This document shows positions 34,658 through 43,017 of a stretch of DNA of 64,000 bases, piece after piece (positions within the stretch are counted from its first letter, which is position 1; each line of letters starts with the position of its first letter). The stretch is from positions 13,966 to 77,965 of the forward strand of contig DATGZD010000049.1 of assembly GCA_035297385.1 (NCBI GenBank), read 5' to 3'. This DNA comes from UBA11855 sp035297385 (GTDB lineage: Archaea; Thermoproteota; Bathyarchaeia; Bathyarchaeales; Bathycorpusculaceae). The translations under genes were made by a program, and so were the position numbers. The notes under the pieces were generated by a model. The model did no database searches, was not told the origin of the DNA, and was given only the letters and a program-made list of their open reading frames with translations.

Positions 34658-34948
34658 TTGCCATTTAAACGTAAAAGTCGAGGACGAAGCAAAGGCGGCA
34701 AAGGTAGCAGTACCCTTGTACAATGCGCAAACTGTGGAGCACAAGTGCCACGAGATAAGGCTAAGCGGTCTACTCGTCGTGTATCTTTCGTTGAGCCGCA
34801 ATTAGCGAAAGAGTTGCGACAGAAAGGCACATACTTGTCGTCATGGGTAGACACAAAATATTATTGCATCTCATGTGCTGTTCATCGTGGTATAGTCAAA
34901 GTTCGCTCAGAGAGTGAACGACATAAACGGTATCCTCGAAGACGCTGA
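34658..34948 (+). CDS. rps26e: Ribosomal protein S26e
   Basis: Small-subunit protein of 96 residues near the mRNA exit channel. The N terminus is basic (KRKSRGRSKGGKG), followed by the zinc ligands CANC and CISC, with VPRDKAKRS and YYCISCAVHRGIVKVR. S26e is found in TACK archaea and eukaryotes. Start is TTG at 34658, GAGG upstream. It converges on the AIP synthase gene with an 8-nt gap. Confidence 0.94.
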   Translation: MPFKRKSRGRSKGGKGSSTLVQCANCGAQVPRDKAKRSTRRVSFVEPQLAKELRQKGTYLSSWVDTKYYCISCAVHRGIVKVRSESERHKRYPRRR

Positions 34949-34956
34949 GCTCTAGT

Positions 34957-35565
34957 TTAAGGATTAATTTCTTTTTTCTTCAATCGTCGATAGACATATA
35001 GAACTCTTTGTAGAACAGTAAAATTAGCCAACAACGCTAATATGATGATACTCCAGCTCATTGCAGGTATCCAAAAGAAGGCGATTATACTTGCGATAGC
35101 TAAGATTAGCATACGTTCGGCTCGTTCAGCTAAGCCTATTGATTCCATCTTAATTCCTGCTGCTTCAGCTCTAGCTCGTGCATAACTGACCAGGAGGGAG
35201 CCTGCTAATGCAGCTAAACCCCAAGTAATATTGCATAATTCGCCTATGATTATTCCTGAGTAGACTATGGCATCAGCATATCTGTCCAAGAGTGAGTCAA
35301 AGAATCCACCAAACACAGTTGTTTGCTGGTAGGTTCGCGCTACAATACCATCTAACGTATCGCAAAAGCCTGAAGCTAAGAGGAATAGGACCGCAGCTAA
35401 AAGGAGTAGAGGTTGATTTTGTACAAAAGCATAAGCGACAGATGCTAAAATAGATAGTATAAAGCCAATTATACTTATCATGTTTGGGGTGAATCCTAAG
35501 CGGTGTACAACTTTTGCTTCTGAAGTGAGAGCGGACTGCACTTGTTTTTTCAGTTTAGTCAACAT
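34957..35565 (-). CDS. CDP-alcohol phosphatidyltransferase (archaetidylinositol phosphate synthase-like)
   Basis: A 202-residue membrane enzyme that transfers a polar head group to CDP-archaeol. The family motif D-x2-DG-x2-AR-x8-G-x3-D-x3-D is complete (D69, D72, G73, A76, R77, G86, D90, D94). About five or six hydrophobic segments are seen (28-48, 52-67, 98-125, 148-170, 172-188). An ERAERM segment near 146-151 resembles archaetidylinositol phosphate synthase. Substrate choice is inferred. A TATA-like TTTTAAATA lies near 35602-35611. Confidence 0.88.
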   Translation of the reverse strand: MLTKLKKQVQSALTSEAKVVHRLGFTPNMISIIGFILSILASVAYAFVQNQPLLLLAAVLFLLASGFCDTLDGIVARTYQQTTVFGGFFDSLLDRYADAIVYSGIIIGELCNITWGLAALAGSLLVSYARARAEAAGIKMESIGLAERAERMLILAIASIIAFFWIPAMSWSIIILALLANFTVLQRVLYVYRRLKKKEINP

Positions 35566-35700
35566 AGATTTGGTTCGTCCCTCTCGTATGCTAATGTTCA
35601 GTATTTAAAACGCGCTGTAAAGTGCAATTATTCTTCAGAAGCTATAGGTTATGTTTGTTCCATTATAACTTATAAGGAAGACCTAAGTAAGTAGTGGGCG

Positions 35701-35744
35701 GTAACGTTTCAGCGGCAGACGATATGCCCAAGCTGAAACGTTAC
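35701..35744 (+). promoter_or_regulatory. Strong hairpin in the alba 5' leader
   Basis: GTAACGTTTCAGC (35701-35713) pairs perfectly over 13 bp with 35732-35744. Inside, GGCA (35714-35717) pairs with TGCC (35725-35728) around the 7-nt loop GACGATA, leaving only a CAA bulge. The structure lies between a TATA-like box (TTATAACTTATAAG near 35664-35677) and the alba GGAGG/ATG, so the transcript should begin at or just before it. It is a candidate leader regulatory element or small RNA. Confidence 0.7.
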
Positions 35745-35767
35745 ACACAAAATACGGAGGAAAAGAA

Positions 35768-36058
35768 ATGTCTGAAAACGCTGATGTAATCTTCGTCGGA
35801 AACAAACCACCAATGAGCTATGTGTTGGCAATCATTACAAGTCTCTCCTCAGGCAAAACAAATGAAATCACATTAAAAGCCCGAGGTCAAGCAATAACCA
35901 CAGCAGTTGATGTAGCTGAAATTGCCCGGAATCGTTTCATTAAGGATTTGCAGGTCGGGAAGATCACTATTGGGACAGCAGAGATGCCACCACGTGAAGG
36001 CGAGAACAAGAGCCGCATGGTTTCCACGATGGAGATAACACTGACCAAGAAAGCCTAA
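35768..36058 (+). CDS. albA: DNA/RNA-binding protein Alba
   Basis: Abundant dimeric chromatin and RNA-binding protein of 96 residues. The nucleic-acid-binding lysine lies in VIFVGNKPPMSYVLAI (K13), followed by SLSSGKTNEITLKARG, AEIARNRF and the C-terminal MVSTMEITLTKKA strand. ATG at 35768 with GGAGG upstream. The leader contains a 13-bp plus 4-bp hairpin, which might allow autoregulation by this RNA-binding protein (inference). Confidence 0.95.
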   Translation: MSENADVIFVGNKPPMSYVLAIITSLSSGKTNEITLKARGQAITTAVDVAEIARNRFIKDLQVGKITIGTAEMPPREGENKSRMVSTMEITLTKKA

Positions 36059-36237
36059 GCAAGAATGCCAAGCAATGTGGAACAGTGAAGTATCCATTAA
36101 TCTTCTTTTATTTTTTGATGATGACTATTGTATGATTTCGAGCTTGAATTCATTTAATTAATAAGTTAAATAGAAAAAAGATTGGTTTACTATAGAATCA
36201 ACAATTCTTCAACTATATATGTGATGTTAATCTTATC

Positions 36238-37446
36238 TTAAGCCCAGAAACTCTTTGAATACTCCTTTAATACACCATCATAAACACGTGTAGTCTGTTG
36301 CGCAATTTTCTCCCAGTCAAACTGTTCTTGAACGCGATTGTATGCGTTCTTGCGCAACCTATTTCTGTAGTTATCATCAGTCAAGATTCGTGTAATGCCC
36401 CAAGCTAAAGAGTCAACGCTGTTTGGGTACACTTTTACACCGGTGATGTCATGCTCCACAATTTCACCTAGTCCACCTGTATCTGAGACAACAACAGGAC
36501 TCATCGCTGCCATAGCCTCTAAAGCTACTATTCCGAACGGCTCAAACAATGAGGGTACGACCGATACGTCAGCGCAGCACTGAAGTTTCAATAATGTTTC
36601 CTCGTCTACGAATCCTGTGAACAGAACCTTATGCTCCAGACCCATGCTCCGAACGATGGTTAACAGTTGATCTCGCATGTAGCCGCTGCCTACGATAACA
36701 AACTTTGCGTTAACCTTACTTAGAACCTGAGGAATAGCGTTAATCAACACGTGGGCACCTTTCTCGTAGACTAATCGACCAACAAACAATACTAGTTTTT
36801 CCTCGGGTAGCGCAAATGCTGTCTTGAACCTCTCCAAATCCTGATTTCTAACTTTATCATAGACTCCAACATTAACACCATTAGGTACCATAACTAATTT
36901 GTCAGTAGGCAATCCAAAAGCCCATTTTACGTGTGAAACCATATACTCACTACAGCAGATTACTTTCCATGCTTCATATGTTAGCCATGCTTCAGTTTCG
37001 CTGATCATTTTCTCAGTACTCGTATGAATGCCATCCCGACGACCAATTTCAGTTGAGTGCATTGTTACCAGCAAAGGTTTACGAAAAACATGTTTTAGAC
37101 CAATTCCAGCAGTTGCAACCAACCAATCGTGAGCATGAAAAACGTCAATTTTCTGGTTTAGTTTACCGATGATTGCAGCAGCTTCACGTTGCATGTTCAA
37201 ATTCATTAAATAGACCCATGTCGCAAAATCAGGAGAAGGGTTCTTGTATGAATCGATCCTGTAGACTTCAACGCCATCTAAAGATTCATGTGTGGCAGCG
37301 CCAGGAAAATCGCAGGTTACAACATGGACTTTCACGCCATTTTTGGCTAAACTTTTTGAAAGATAAAAAACATGGGGAGAGATTCCTCCGATAACTCTGG
37401 GTGGAAACTCCCAAGTCAAGAACATAACATTTAACTCACGTTTCAA
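36238..37446 (-). CDS. GT4 family glycosyltransferase
   Basis: A 402-residue GT-B glycosyltransferase. The N-terminal acceptor domain shows LTWEFPPRVIGGISPHVFYL (GG loop) and HAHDWLVATAGIGL. The C-terminal sugar-nucleotide domain shows NGVNVGVYD, LFVGRLVYEKGAHVLINA, GSGYMRDQL and the catalytic-Glu motif PSLFEPFGIVALEAMA. It resembles archaeal glycogen/starch synthase-like enzymes and sits with a GH57 amylase gene, so polysaccharide synthesis is plausible. It overlaps a shortened paralogue by 4 nt. Confidence 0.92.
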   Translation of the reverse strand: MKRELNVMFLTWEFPPRVIGGISPHVFYLSKSLAKNGVKVHVVTCDFPGAATHESLDGVEVYRIDSYKNPSPDFATWVYLMNLNMQREAAAIIGKLNQKIDVFHAHDWLVATAGIGLKHVFRKPLLVTMHSTEIGRRDGIHTSTEKMISETEAWLTYEAWKVICCSEYMVSHVKWAFGLPTDKLVMVPNGVNVGVYDKVRNQDLERFKTAFALPEEKLVLFVGRLVYEKGAHVLINAIPQVLSKVNAKFVIVGSGYMRDQLLTIVRSMGLEHKVLFTGFVDEETLLKLQCCADVSVVPSLFEPFGIVALEAMAAMSPVVVSDTGGLGEIVEHDITGVKVYPNSVDSLAWGITRILTDDNYRNRLRKNAYNRVQEQFDWEKIAQQTTRVYDGVLKEYSKSFWA

Positions 37447-38075
37447 GGCTCATCGAGGCCTCCAGATACTGCTTGGTAAACTTTTAAGATATCCTGCAAC
37501 CATGTGCTTGATGATGCTGGAATTACGCTTACCTTGTACTTTGGAACCTTGTAAAGTCTGGTGATTTCGTCACGCATCCAATCTGATTTGACTGTAATTT
37601 TAGCCGCTTCATAGAAGCCTAACCATTCAATACTCTTAATTGCCATATTAAATGGTGAATTTGCGCCGTGTGATCGATGATCCTCTAAACTATCAACAGA
37701 ATAGACAAATGGAATTGCTAAGCCATTCTTTAGTGTAACAGCAGCGGGGACAAAATGCCAATCAAAAACATTGATAACATCGATCTCTTTTCCAGCTTGA
37801 TAATATATGTTTGATGCAGCGCGTTCTACTTCCTGATTTAACGTTAGAACCCATGTTAAAACACCAATATGAGTACGAACAGGGTTTGCAACTCTAAAGA
37901 TTCTCACTCCATTTGGTTCCTCAGACATACCAGTCAAATAGGGATGATAAGTAACCAAATAAGTCTCAACATTACTCTTCACTAATTGTGAAGATAAGTT
38001 GCTAGTATATTCAGCGAGTTGACCAATAATCCTTGGCGGATACTCCCACGTCAAGATAATAACTCGCAAAATCAA
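37443..38075 (-). CDS. Stand-alone GT4 acceptor-domain protein (paralogue lacking the nucleotide-sugar domain)
   Basis: A 210-residue protein clearly related to the N-terminal half of the adjacent GT4 enzyme (LTWEYPPRIIG versus LTWEFPPRVIG; INVFDWHFVPAAVTLKNG versus FHAHDWLVATAGIGLKHV). It lacks the GRL.YEKG and E-x7-E regions that bind the sugar nucleotide. The GG loop has changed to GQ. The short tail after the break (WLQDILKVYQAV) resembles the GT4 C-terminal helix, suggesting an internal deletion rather than simple truncation. It may act as a partner of the full enzyme. Confidence 0.8.
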   Translation of the reverse strand: MILRVIILTWEYPPRIIGQLAEYTSNLSSQLVKSNVETYLVTYHPYLTGMSEEPNGVRIFRVANPVRTHIGVLTWVLTLNQEVERAASNIYYQAGKEIDVINVFDWHFVPAAVTLKNGLAIPFVYSVDSLEDHRSHGANSPFNMAIKSIEWLGFYEAAKITVKSDWMRDEITRLYKVPKYKVSVIPASSSTWLQDILKVYQAVSGGLDEP

Positions 38076-38078
38076 TCA

Positions 38079-38330
38079 CTACGTAAATAGCGAGCAGACT
38101 TTTATTATTCCTCTACCTGTGACGTAGTAACGTTTTTTCCCCTCGCTATCGTAGAACGTCTCCACGAAGCCTTCGGCTTTGTACCTATCAAGAATGTTTT
38201 CGATCTCACCTTGATCATGCTGCAAGATGCGTGCGACCTCATCACTTCGCCTTGCTAAATCTGCAGCAGTAGCACATAGATTATGCAGGGTTTGCAGTAT
38301 TCTCTCAGGAAACGGCAATTCTTCTCTCAT
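38079..38330 (-). CDS. Small winged-helix protein
   Basis: An 83-residue protein with a compact winged-helix look: ERILQTLHNLCATAADLARRSD (helices 1-2), VARILQHDQGEIENILDRYKAEGF (recognition helix) and a FVETFYDSEGKKRYYVTGRG wing. Probably a DNA-binding regulator of the glycan genes around it; it is 3 nt upstream of the shortened GT gene and about 60 nt after the GH57 gene. Start ATG at 38330. Confidence 0.75.
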   Translation of the reverse strand: MREELPFPERILQTLHNLCATAADLARRSDEVARILQHDQGEIENILDRYKAEGFVETFYDSEGKKRYYVTGRGIIKVCSLFT

Positions 38331-38393
38331 AGCTCCACGTCCTTAGGCTGAATAATACTTTTTTTCTCTTATAAACGCATTCGAACAGGTTTA

Positions 38394-39941
38394 TTAGAAA
38401 AGATGAGTGGCTTTTTGAGTCTGACTACTCAACTTATCAAATCTCTTAACTGCAGCATCTACGAGACTTTTTCTAAGGTCTTCACCCCCTAATTCTGTTG
38501 CTCTCACATTCGCAAAGGCACGGGATAAAACACTATCCTGTAAAGAATATTCTGCCCAAGGCTCAAAATCCCCTCGCTTATTGTGGAACTCTAATGATTT
38601 TACATCCACAGTCTGTAGTGCTCTAACAAATCCCTTAAGACTCCACGATATGACTCCTGTAAAGTATTCTTTTCCCTCAGCCAGGTTGAAAAGAAAAGGC
38701 TCATTAGCAGTTAACGTTATCAAGCGTGCTCTTGTCTCAAAATCCAACAATAAAGTGTGTGCCACAGCAAAAGCATCCATAGCGGATTCGTAAGGACTGA
38801 AATAACTATGTACTTCACCAGGTCCACCGCCAGCAGTAAACATATAGTATAAATGATCGCTTGTCTGGAAGTATCGCCATAATTTGAGAAATTCATCATC
38901 GTTCGCTTCGTGAATAATTGGCTCTAATCTCCGTAAGCTTGTGTAATATGCCCATTGCATGGTATTGCCTAGCCAGCCACTTGAATCGCGTTCGATATCT
39001 GCCCATGAAATAGTACCACCTTTTTCTGGTACGTCAATTTCAGCTATAGAAGCGTGTCTTTCTATGACTTCTATTGGTGTTGCCATCTGTAGGTTTCCCC
39101 ATTTCAGAATTTCGTCAGGTAAATGCTTAAGAAAATCATGAATACCCGTTTCTGGCCAATGATGTTCACCGAACGTTTCATAATCAGGGAAGATGTTAAT
39201 GCATTGTCCTTCAGTGCCTGCTAACCATTTTGCATATTTTTCAGCCGTTAAAGGCCATTCATTCCACCAGCGTGCACTGAATCGGAAGCCTACATCGTCT
39301 GTTAATTTGTAGTTTCTAAGTAGGACTCTAATCCTGTGTGTTCCCTTTGCTGTGTAAAGGTAGTTTGGTGATTTTCCATGTAGAATTCTCTCAACGCCTT
39401 CTGTGAAAATGCCCTTGTAACCAAGGTTCTCGACAATTCGGGCAATGGCATTATTGTATAGAAGTTCGGTATTCTCAAAGACTTTCGGTTCATAGTTAAG
39501 TAGACTCTTGATTTTTTCACGGTGTTGCTCTACCTGTGCTACAAATTCGTTTTTTTCTGGGTAGAGGCTTGCAATCGAATGATAATAAGTCTGATCCAAA
39601 AATTCAACTTTGCCAGTTGCTGCGAGTTGCTTAAAACTTTCAAGAAGATCTTTTTGGAACATTTCACATTGCTCTAAGAAAACACCTGATACACTGAAAG
39701 AAACTTTTACTGGTCTCCGTTCTGTCTTGTGTGAATCTATGAGGTCAAGTAGGATCTGATTTGATGGAAAGTAACATTTTGTTGCTGCTCTTTTGAAAAT
39801 TTCTCTATCTGCTTCATTGTCGAAGTAATAATTGAATAATTCTTCTTTTTTAAGACGCTTAAAAACTCTGTTTTCCCAAAATACCTTACGTCTTAGCCTA
39901 TGTGGCTGGTGGACTTCAAAAATGAGAACGATATCAGTCAA
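38394..39941 (-). CDS. GH57 alpha-amylase
   Basis: A 515-residue glycoside hydrolase family 57 enzyme acting on alpha-1,4-glucans. The conserved regions are HQPH (11-14), a KCYFPSNQ and FSVSGVFLEQ stretch, FENTELLYNN (155-164, probable nucleophile E159), and FPDYETFGEHHW (251-262, probable acid D253). No signal peptide is present, so it acts inside the cell, probably on stored glycogen-like polymer. Start TTG at 39941 with AAGGAG upstream. It heads the minus-strand run with the HTH and GT4 genes. Confidence 0.92.
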   Translation of the reverse strand: MTDIVLIFEVHQPHRLRRKVFWENRVFKRLKKEELFNYYFDNEADREIFKRAATKCYFPSNQILLDLIDSHKTERRPVKVSFSVSGVFLEQCEMFQKDLLESFKQLAATGKVEFLDQTYYHSIASLYPEKNEFVAQVEQHREKIKSLLNYEPKVFENTELLYNNAIARIVENLGYKGIFTEGVERILHGKSPNYLYTAKGTHRIRVLLRNYKLTDDVGFRFSARWWNEWPLTAEKYAKWLAGTEGQCINIFPDYETFGEHHWPETGIHDFLKHLPDEILKWGNLQMATPIEVIERHASIAEIDVPEKGGTISWADIERDSSGWLGNTMQWAYYTSLRRLEPIIHEANDDEFLKLWRYFQTSDHLYYMFTAGGGPGEVHSYFSPYESAMDAFAVAHTLLLDFETRARLITLTANEPFLFNLAEGKEYFTGVISWSLKGFVRALQTVDVKSLEFHNKRGDFEPWAEYSLQDSVLSRAFANVRATELGGEDLRKSLVDAAVKRFDKLSSQTQKATHLF

Positions 39942-40064
39942 TAGTCTAATCTCTCCTTAAACGCCAACATATCTTCTTCCACGTTTATTTGCTTTATTTA
40001 CTGTATTCTTTGTTCTTGATATAGACTAAAATGGAAAACAAAAAAGGGAAAGCTGTGATTTATT

Positions 40065-40382
40065 TTAAGGCGGGGATCTGAGTAGTCTAGATATAAGTCC
40101 AAGGATTGCGCCTATCACAACTAGTATACCGCCCAGTCCTCCTGCAATTATGCCAAGAACTAGCAGAATTATTGCCCATACTATGGAAGAAACGTAGCGT
40201 GAGCCAATTATGCAGATTATACCAAGAATAATTGTTAGTATTGCAAATGCAACTCCGCTGAGGAAACCTATTGGTGAAAAGACTAAGAAAGCTGAGCCGA
40301 GTAGTCCTAGTAATCCAAAGATGACAATTATTATTCCACCTATTAATGCTAAAATGTACCCGACATATGCTAAAGTAGCCAT
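40065..40382 (-). CDS. Small multi-pass membrane protein
   Basis: A 105-residue, highly hydrophobic protein with four predicted membrane helices (about 5-27, 30-58 containing a Pro-Ile-Gly kink, 64-80, 82-100) and a short basic C terminus (SRLLRSPP). It resembles the small Gly/Ile-rich membrane proteins often seen near stress genes. No catalytic motif is visible. ATG at 40382 with AGGAGG upstream. Confidence 0.75.
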   Translation of the reverse strand: MATLAYVGYILALIGGIIIVIFGLLGLLGSAFLVFSPIGFLSGVAFAILTIILGIICIIGSRYVSSIVWAIILLVLGIIAGGLGGILVVIGAILGLISRLLRSPP

Positions 40383-40522
40383 TTTCTACTCACCTCCTAA
40401 CGATTCAAAATAAAATAGTGTCTTGCGTATACAGCTTTTAAGCTTTGTGACTGCTGTATGCCAACAATCTTCAATTACATGATAAACTGTGTGAGCAGGT
40501 TATGTCTGTTCCTTTTAGAAGG

Positions 40523-41533
40523 TTATTCTTTGTGGAAGTATGGCAATATTTGCTTCCGATAAGCTGTCATAAGGCTCTCTTGATCCTGTCCGACTTGGTG
40601 CACATAGACTTTATTGCAGCCAGCTTCAATATTTTTATTGATTCTCTTGATATGCTCTTCTAAATCATTTCCACAAATGATATGCTTTGCAATCGCATCT
40701 TCAGTAACAAGCTCTACTGCTTGTTCGAAATGTTTTGGTGTCTTGAGTTCTTGGCCCAGTTCGCCTGGCAAAACGCTGTTAGGCCATTGTTTTAATGCGA
40801 TTTTTCTTGCTTTGTATTCATCATCTGAGTAACACACAGTAAACGAGCCATAACAGGATGGATTTTTACCTTTGGCGGTACGTTTGAATTCTTCTATTAT
40901 ATCTGAACTAGGTGAAGTAGTTATTAACCCGTCGCCAATTTTGCCCGCTAGTTTGGCGGCATTCTTTCCTGCAGCGGCAATCAGGATATCAGGCAGATTC
41001 CTTGGTAGTGTGTAGATTCGCGCGTTATCGATAGTGTAGAAGCGACCATAATGAGTTACAACATCACCTTTCCAGAGCATACGAATTATTTCTACAGCCT
41101 CTTCGAGCATATTAGCACGTAAATCATAGTCTGGCCACCTCATTCCTATGATATGTTCATTAAGGTTCTCTCCGCTGCCTAATCCGAGGGAAAATCGATC
41201 AGGCATTATAGTGGCAACGGTGGCTGCTGCTTGAGCGATTATAGTCGGATGATACCTCATCGTAGGACAAGTTACGCCTGTTACTAAACGTAGAGTTTTT
41301 GTCGCCTGCGATATTGCACCTAAGACGCTCCAAACGAATGGGCTTTGTCCTTGAGCATCAATCCAAGGGTGGAAATGATCGGATATAAGAGCAAATTTGA
41401 AGCCTGCCCTCTCAGCTTTCTGTGCACTACTGATTAATTGTTGTGGATCAAGCTCTTCAGTTATTAGGGCACATCCAATTTCAACATTATTAGAGGATTC
41501 TAACAAGTTTTCTAACTCCTGAATTCTATTCAA
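40523..41533 (-). CDS. F420-dependent LLM-class oxidoreductase
   Basis: A 336-residue luciferase-like (TIM-barrel) oxidoreductase. AGFKFALISDHFHPW, TGVTCPTMRYHPTIIAQAAATVA, MPDRFSLGLGSGENLNEHI and ARIYTLPRNLPDILIAAAGKNAA match F420-dependent members such as F420-dependent glucose-6-phosphate dehydrogenase and Mer-like enzymes. The natural substrate cannot be told from the sequence. Its presence implies F420 in the cell, in line with the Ftr-type protein elsewhere in the window. ATG at 41533. Confidence 0.87.
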   Translation of the reverse strand: MNRIQELENLLESSNNVEIGCALITEELDPQQLISSAQKAERAGFKFALISDHFHPWIDAQGQSPFVWSVLGAISQATKTLRLVTGVTCPTMRYHPTIIAQAAATVATIMPDRFSLGLGSGENLNEHIIGMRWPDYDLRANMLEEAVEIIRMLWKGDVVTHYGRFYTIDNARIYTLPRNLPDILIAAAGKNAAKLAGKIGDGLITTSPSSDIIEEFKRTAKGKNPSCYGSFTVCYSDDEYKARKIALKQWPNSVLPGELGQELKTPKHFEQAVELVTEDAIAKHIICGNDLEEHIKRINKNIEAGCNKVYVHQVGQDQESLMTAYRKQILPYFHKE

Positions 41534-41575
41534 ACATATAAAAATGGTTTATCTGTTCAAAGAAATTCGAATCTT

Positions 41576-41857
41576 TTACATTGACATGGGTTTTTCGACA
41601 GCTTGCTGTTTAATAGGTATTTGCTCGCTTGTTTGTTCATGCATCTTGCGATGATGCTCATTGTGAGCTCCTAACATATCAAAAACTTGACCGCATGTTC
41701 TACATTTGTATTTTCCTTCAGCAGTTACCTCAGCTGTAGTGGAAGCATTTGTTTCCTGATCTTTCATGCCTTCGCCTGTCAGTCCTTCAGATTCGTAACC
41801 GGTGCTAGCTCTAGATTCTTCTTGCCCACTTCTGTTATCATTCTGCAAAACATTCAC
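41576..41857 (-). CDS. Small C2H2 zinc finger protein
   Basis: A 93-residue protein with one classical C2H2 finger (YKCRTCGQVFDMLGAHNEHH, followed by RKMH) in the second half; the first half is a low-complexity acidic/Ser/Thr/Glu-rich tail. The start is GTG at 41857 or, with better spacing from GGAGG, TTG at 41848. A paralogous finger protein lies at 42099-42350. Single-finger proteins of this kind occur in some archaea; the role is unknown. Confidence 0.75.
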   Translation of the reverse strand: MNVLQNDNRSGQEESRASTGYESEGLTGEGMKDQETNASTTAEVTAEGKYKCRTCGQVFDMLGAHNEHHRKMHEQTSEQIPIKQQAVEKPMSM

Positions 41858-42098
41858 CTCCTCAGCATGACCAGTTAAAATTCAAATTGACACTTGTGAT
41901 AGTCTATGAACACTATACGATGGAAGTATAATAAGCGTATGTTGTAAATCATACACAGCCACAAACTCATTCGAAAAAGTAACTTAGTAACTGAACAGCT
42001 TAGTATTGAGTATTTTTGTGTTTTCTCTGTATTGTTGTTGTCATCAAACAATCACAAATGTTTAAAAAAACAACTCAATTAAGCCCTTTGTGGTGCAC

Positions 42099-42350
42099 AT
42101 GACTGAGCCAGATTTTCCTTACAAGAAACCTCCGCCAAAGAATCCTGCGGTAAGGGGAAAAGGAACACAGTCTTCGCCGGATGTAACCGAGCCAAAAATT
42201 GAAGAAGAATCAACTAAAGGCAACGAAGGCAAGGTAAAGGAAGCGGGTACGTTTACTTGCAGCGTATGTGGAAAGTCTTTCAATACTCAGTCTGAATTAG
42301 ATCTTCATACGAGTACGGCACATAAAACTGCGAAGAAAGTAACGGTTTAG
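42099..42350 (+). CDS. Small C2H2 zinc finger protein
   Basis: An 83-residue protein with a single C2H2 finger near the C terminus (FTCSVCGKSFNTQSELDLH, then TSTAH) and a Pro/Glu/Lys-rich tail. It is related to the divergent finger protein at 41576-41857. Start ATG at 42099, with GTG at 42090 and 42093 as alternatives. A TATA-like TTTAAAAA lies about 35 nt upstream. The stop codon overlaps the ribosome site of the next small gene. Confidence 0.75.
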   Translation: MTEPDFPYKKPPPKNPAVRGKGTQSSPDVTEPKIEEESTKGNEGKVKEAGTFTCSVCGKSFNTQSELDLHTSTAHKTAKKVTV

Positions 42351-42362
42351 GAGGTGAAGAGT

Positions 42363-42521
42363 ATTCCCCCTAGAGGTGTGAAGAGTGAGAAAAGAAAAAG
42401 ACAATATGAACATATAAAAGAAAGCGAGGAAAAAAGAGGTAGATCAGAAGGAACTGCTAAAAGAATTGCGGCCGCGACTACTAACAAGACACGAAGAGAA
42501 AAAGGTGAAACAAAATCATAA
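42363..42521 (+). CDS. Small basic stress-type protein, probable ATT start
   Basis: A 52-residue basic protein (PPRGVKSEKRKRQYEHIKES, then EEKRGRSEGTAKRIAAATTNKTRREKG). It matches a widespread family of tiny KSxKRxRQYEHIKES proteins often labelled plasmid-stabilisation or hypothetical. The expected family start (M-P) falls on ATT at 42363, 8 nt after a perfect GGAGG at 42350-42354. In-frame GTG codons exist at 42354 (inside the ribosome site) and 42378 (too far in). It directly follows the C2H2 gene. Confidence 0.75.
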   Translation: MPPRGVKSEKRKRQYEHIKESEEKRGRSEGTAKRIAAATTNKTRREKGETKS

Positions 42522-42796
42522 TACCAGTTCTCTTTAACATTTTGATGAATAGCCCAAAGACAGTTTTTGTTCCTTTCACCTTTGACTTATCGATCATAGA
42601 CTTGCTTCAAAGCTGATATCATTGAAAGGAAGATAGAATGCTCGATATCTAAATTCTTTAGGAACGATGAAATCTAAAATAGTTGCTAAATTATCTTGAC
42701 TGAAAAATATTATAATTCTCATGGTTTGTGACTGTGGCATCCCTATAACATAGGCTTATCAAGTACCATCTCTTCTTTTTGTATGGAGGAAATTTT

Positions 42797-42973
42797 TTGA
42801 GTGAATATGAAATAAAAGGGAAAGCTAAGCAAGTCAAAGGCAAAGTCAGAAATGCTGCAGGTAGATTGACAGGAAACACTGGGCAGCGAGTTAAGGGTTC
42901 AATGGAAAATGCTGGCGGCAAGGTTCAAGAAGGAGTAGGAAGAGCGACAAGAAAAAGAACTCGAAGAGCATAG
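42797..42973 (+). CDS. CsbD-like stress protein
   Basis: A 58-residue protein with the CsbD-like repeat pattern: EIKGKAKQVKGKVRNAAGRLTG then KGSMENAGGKVQEGVGRA, ending in a basic tail. CsbD proteins are general-stress proteins in bacteria; the molecular role is unknown. Start is TTG at 42797 with GGAGG upstream; an in-frame ATG further upstream would absorb the ribosome site. It forms part of a run of small stress-type genes. Confidence 0.85.
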   Translation: MSEYEIKGKAKQVKGKVRNAAGRLTGNTGQRVKGSMENAGGKVQEGVGRATRKRTRRA

Positions 42974-43017
42974 AGCAGTTTACTTTTTGGTTCTACGTTG
43001 AAGTGGAGGGGATATAA

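Noticed and set aside
42683..42720. Possible C/D box sRNA (CGATGA ... CTGA)
   Set aside because: The C box is imperfect and no D'/C' pair is present; likely chance in AT-rich sequence.
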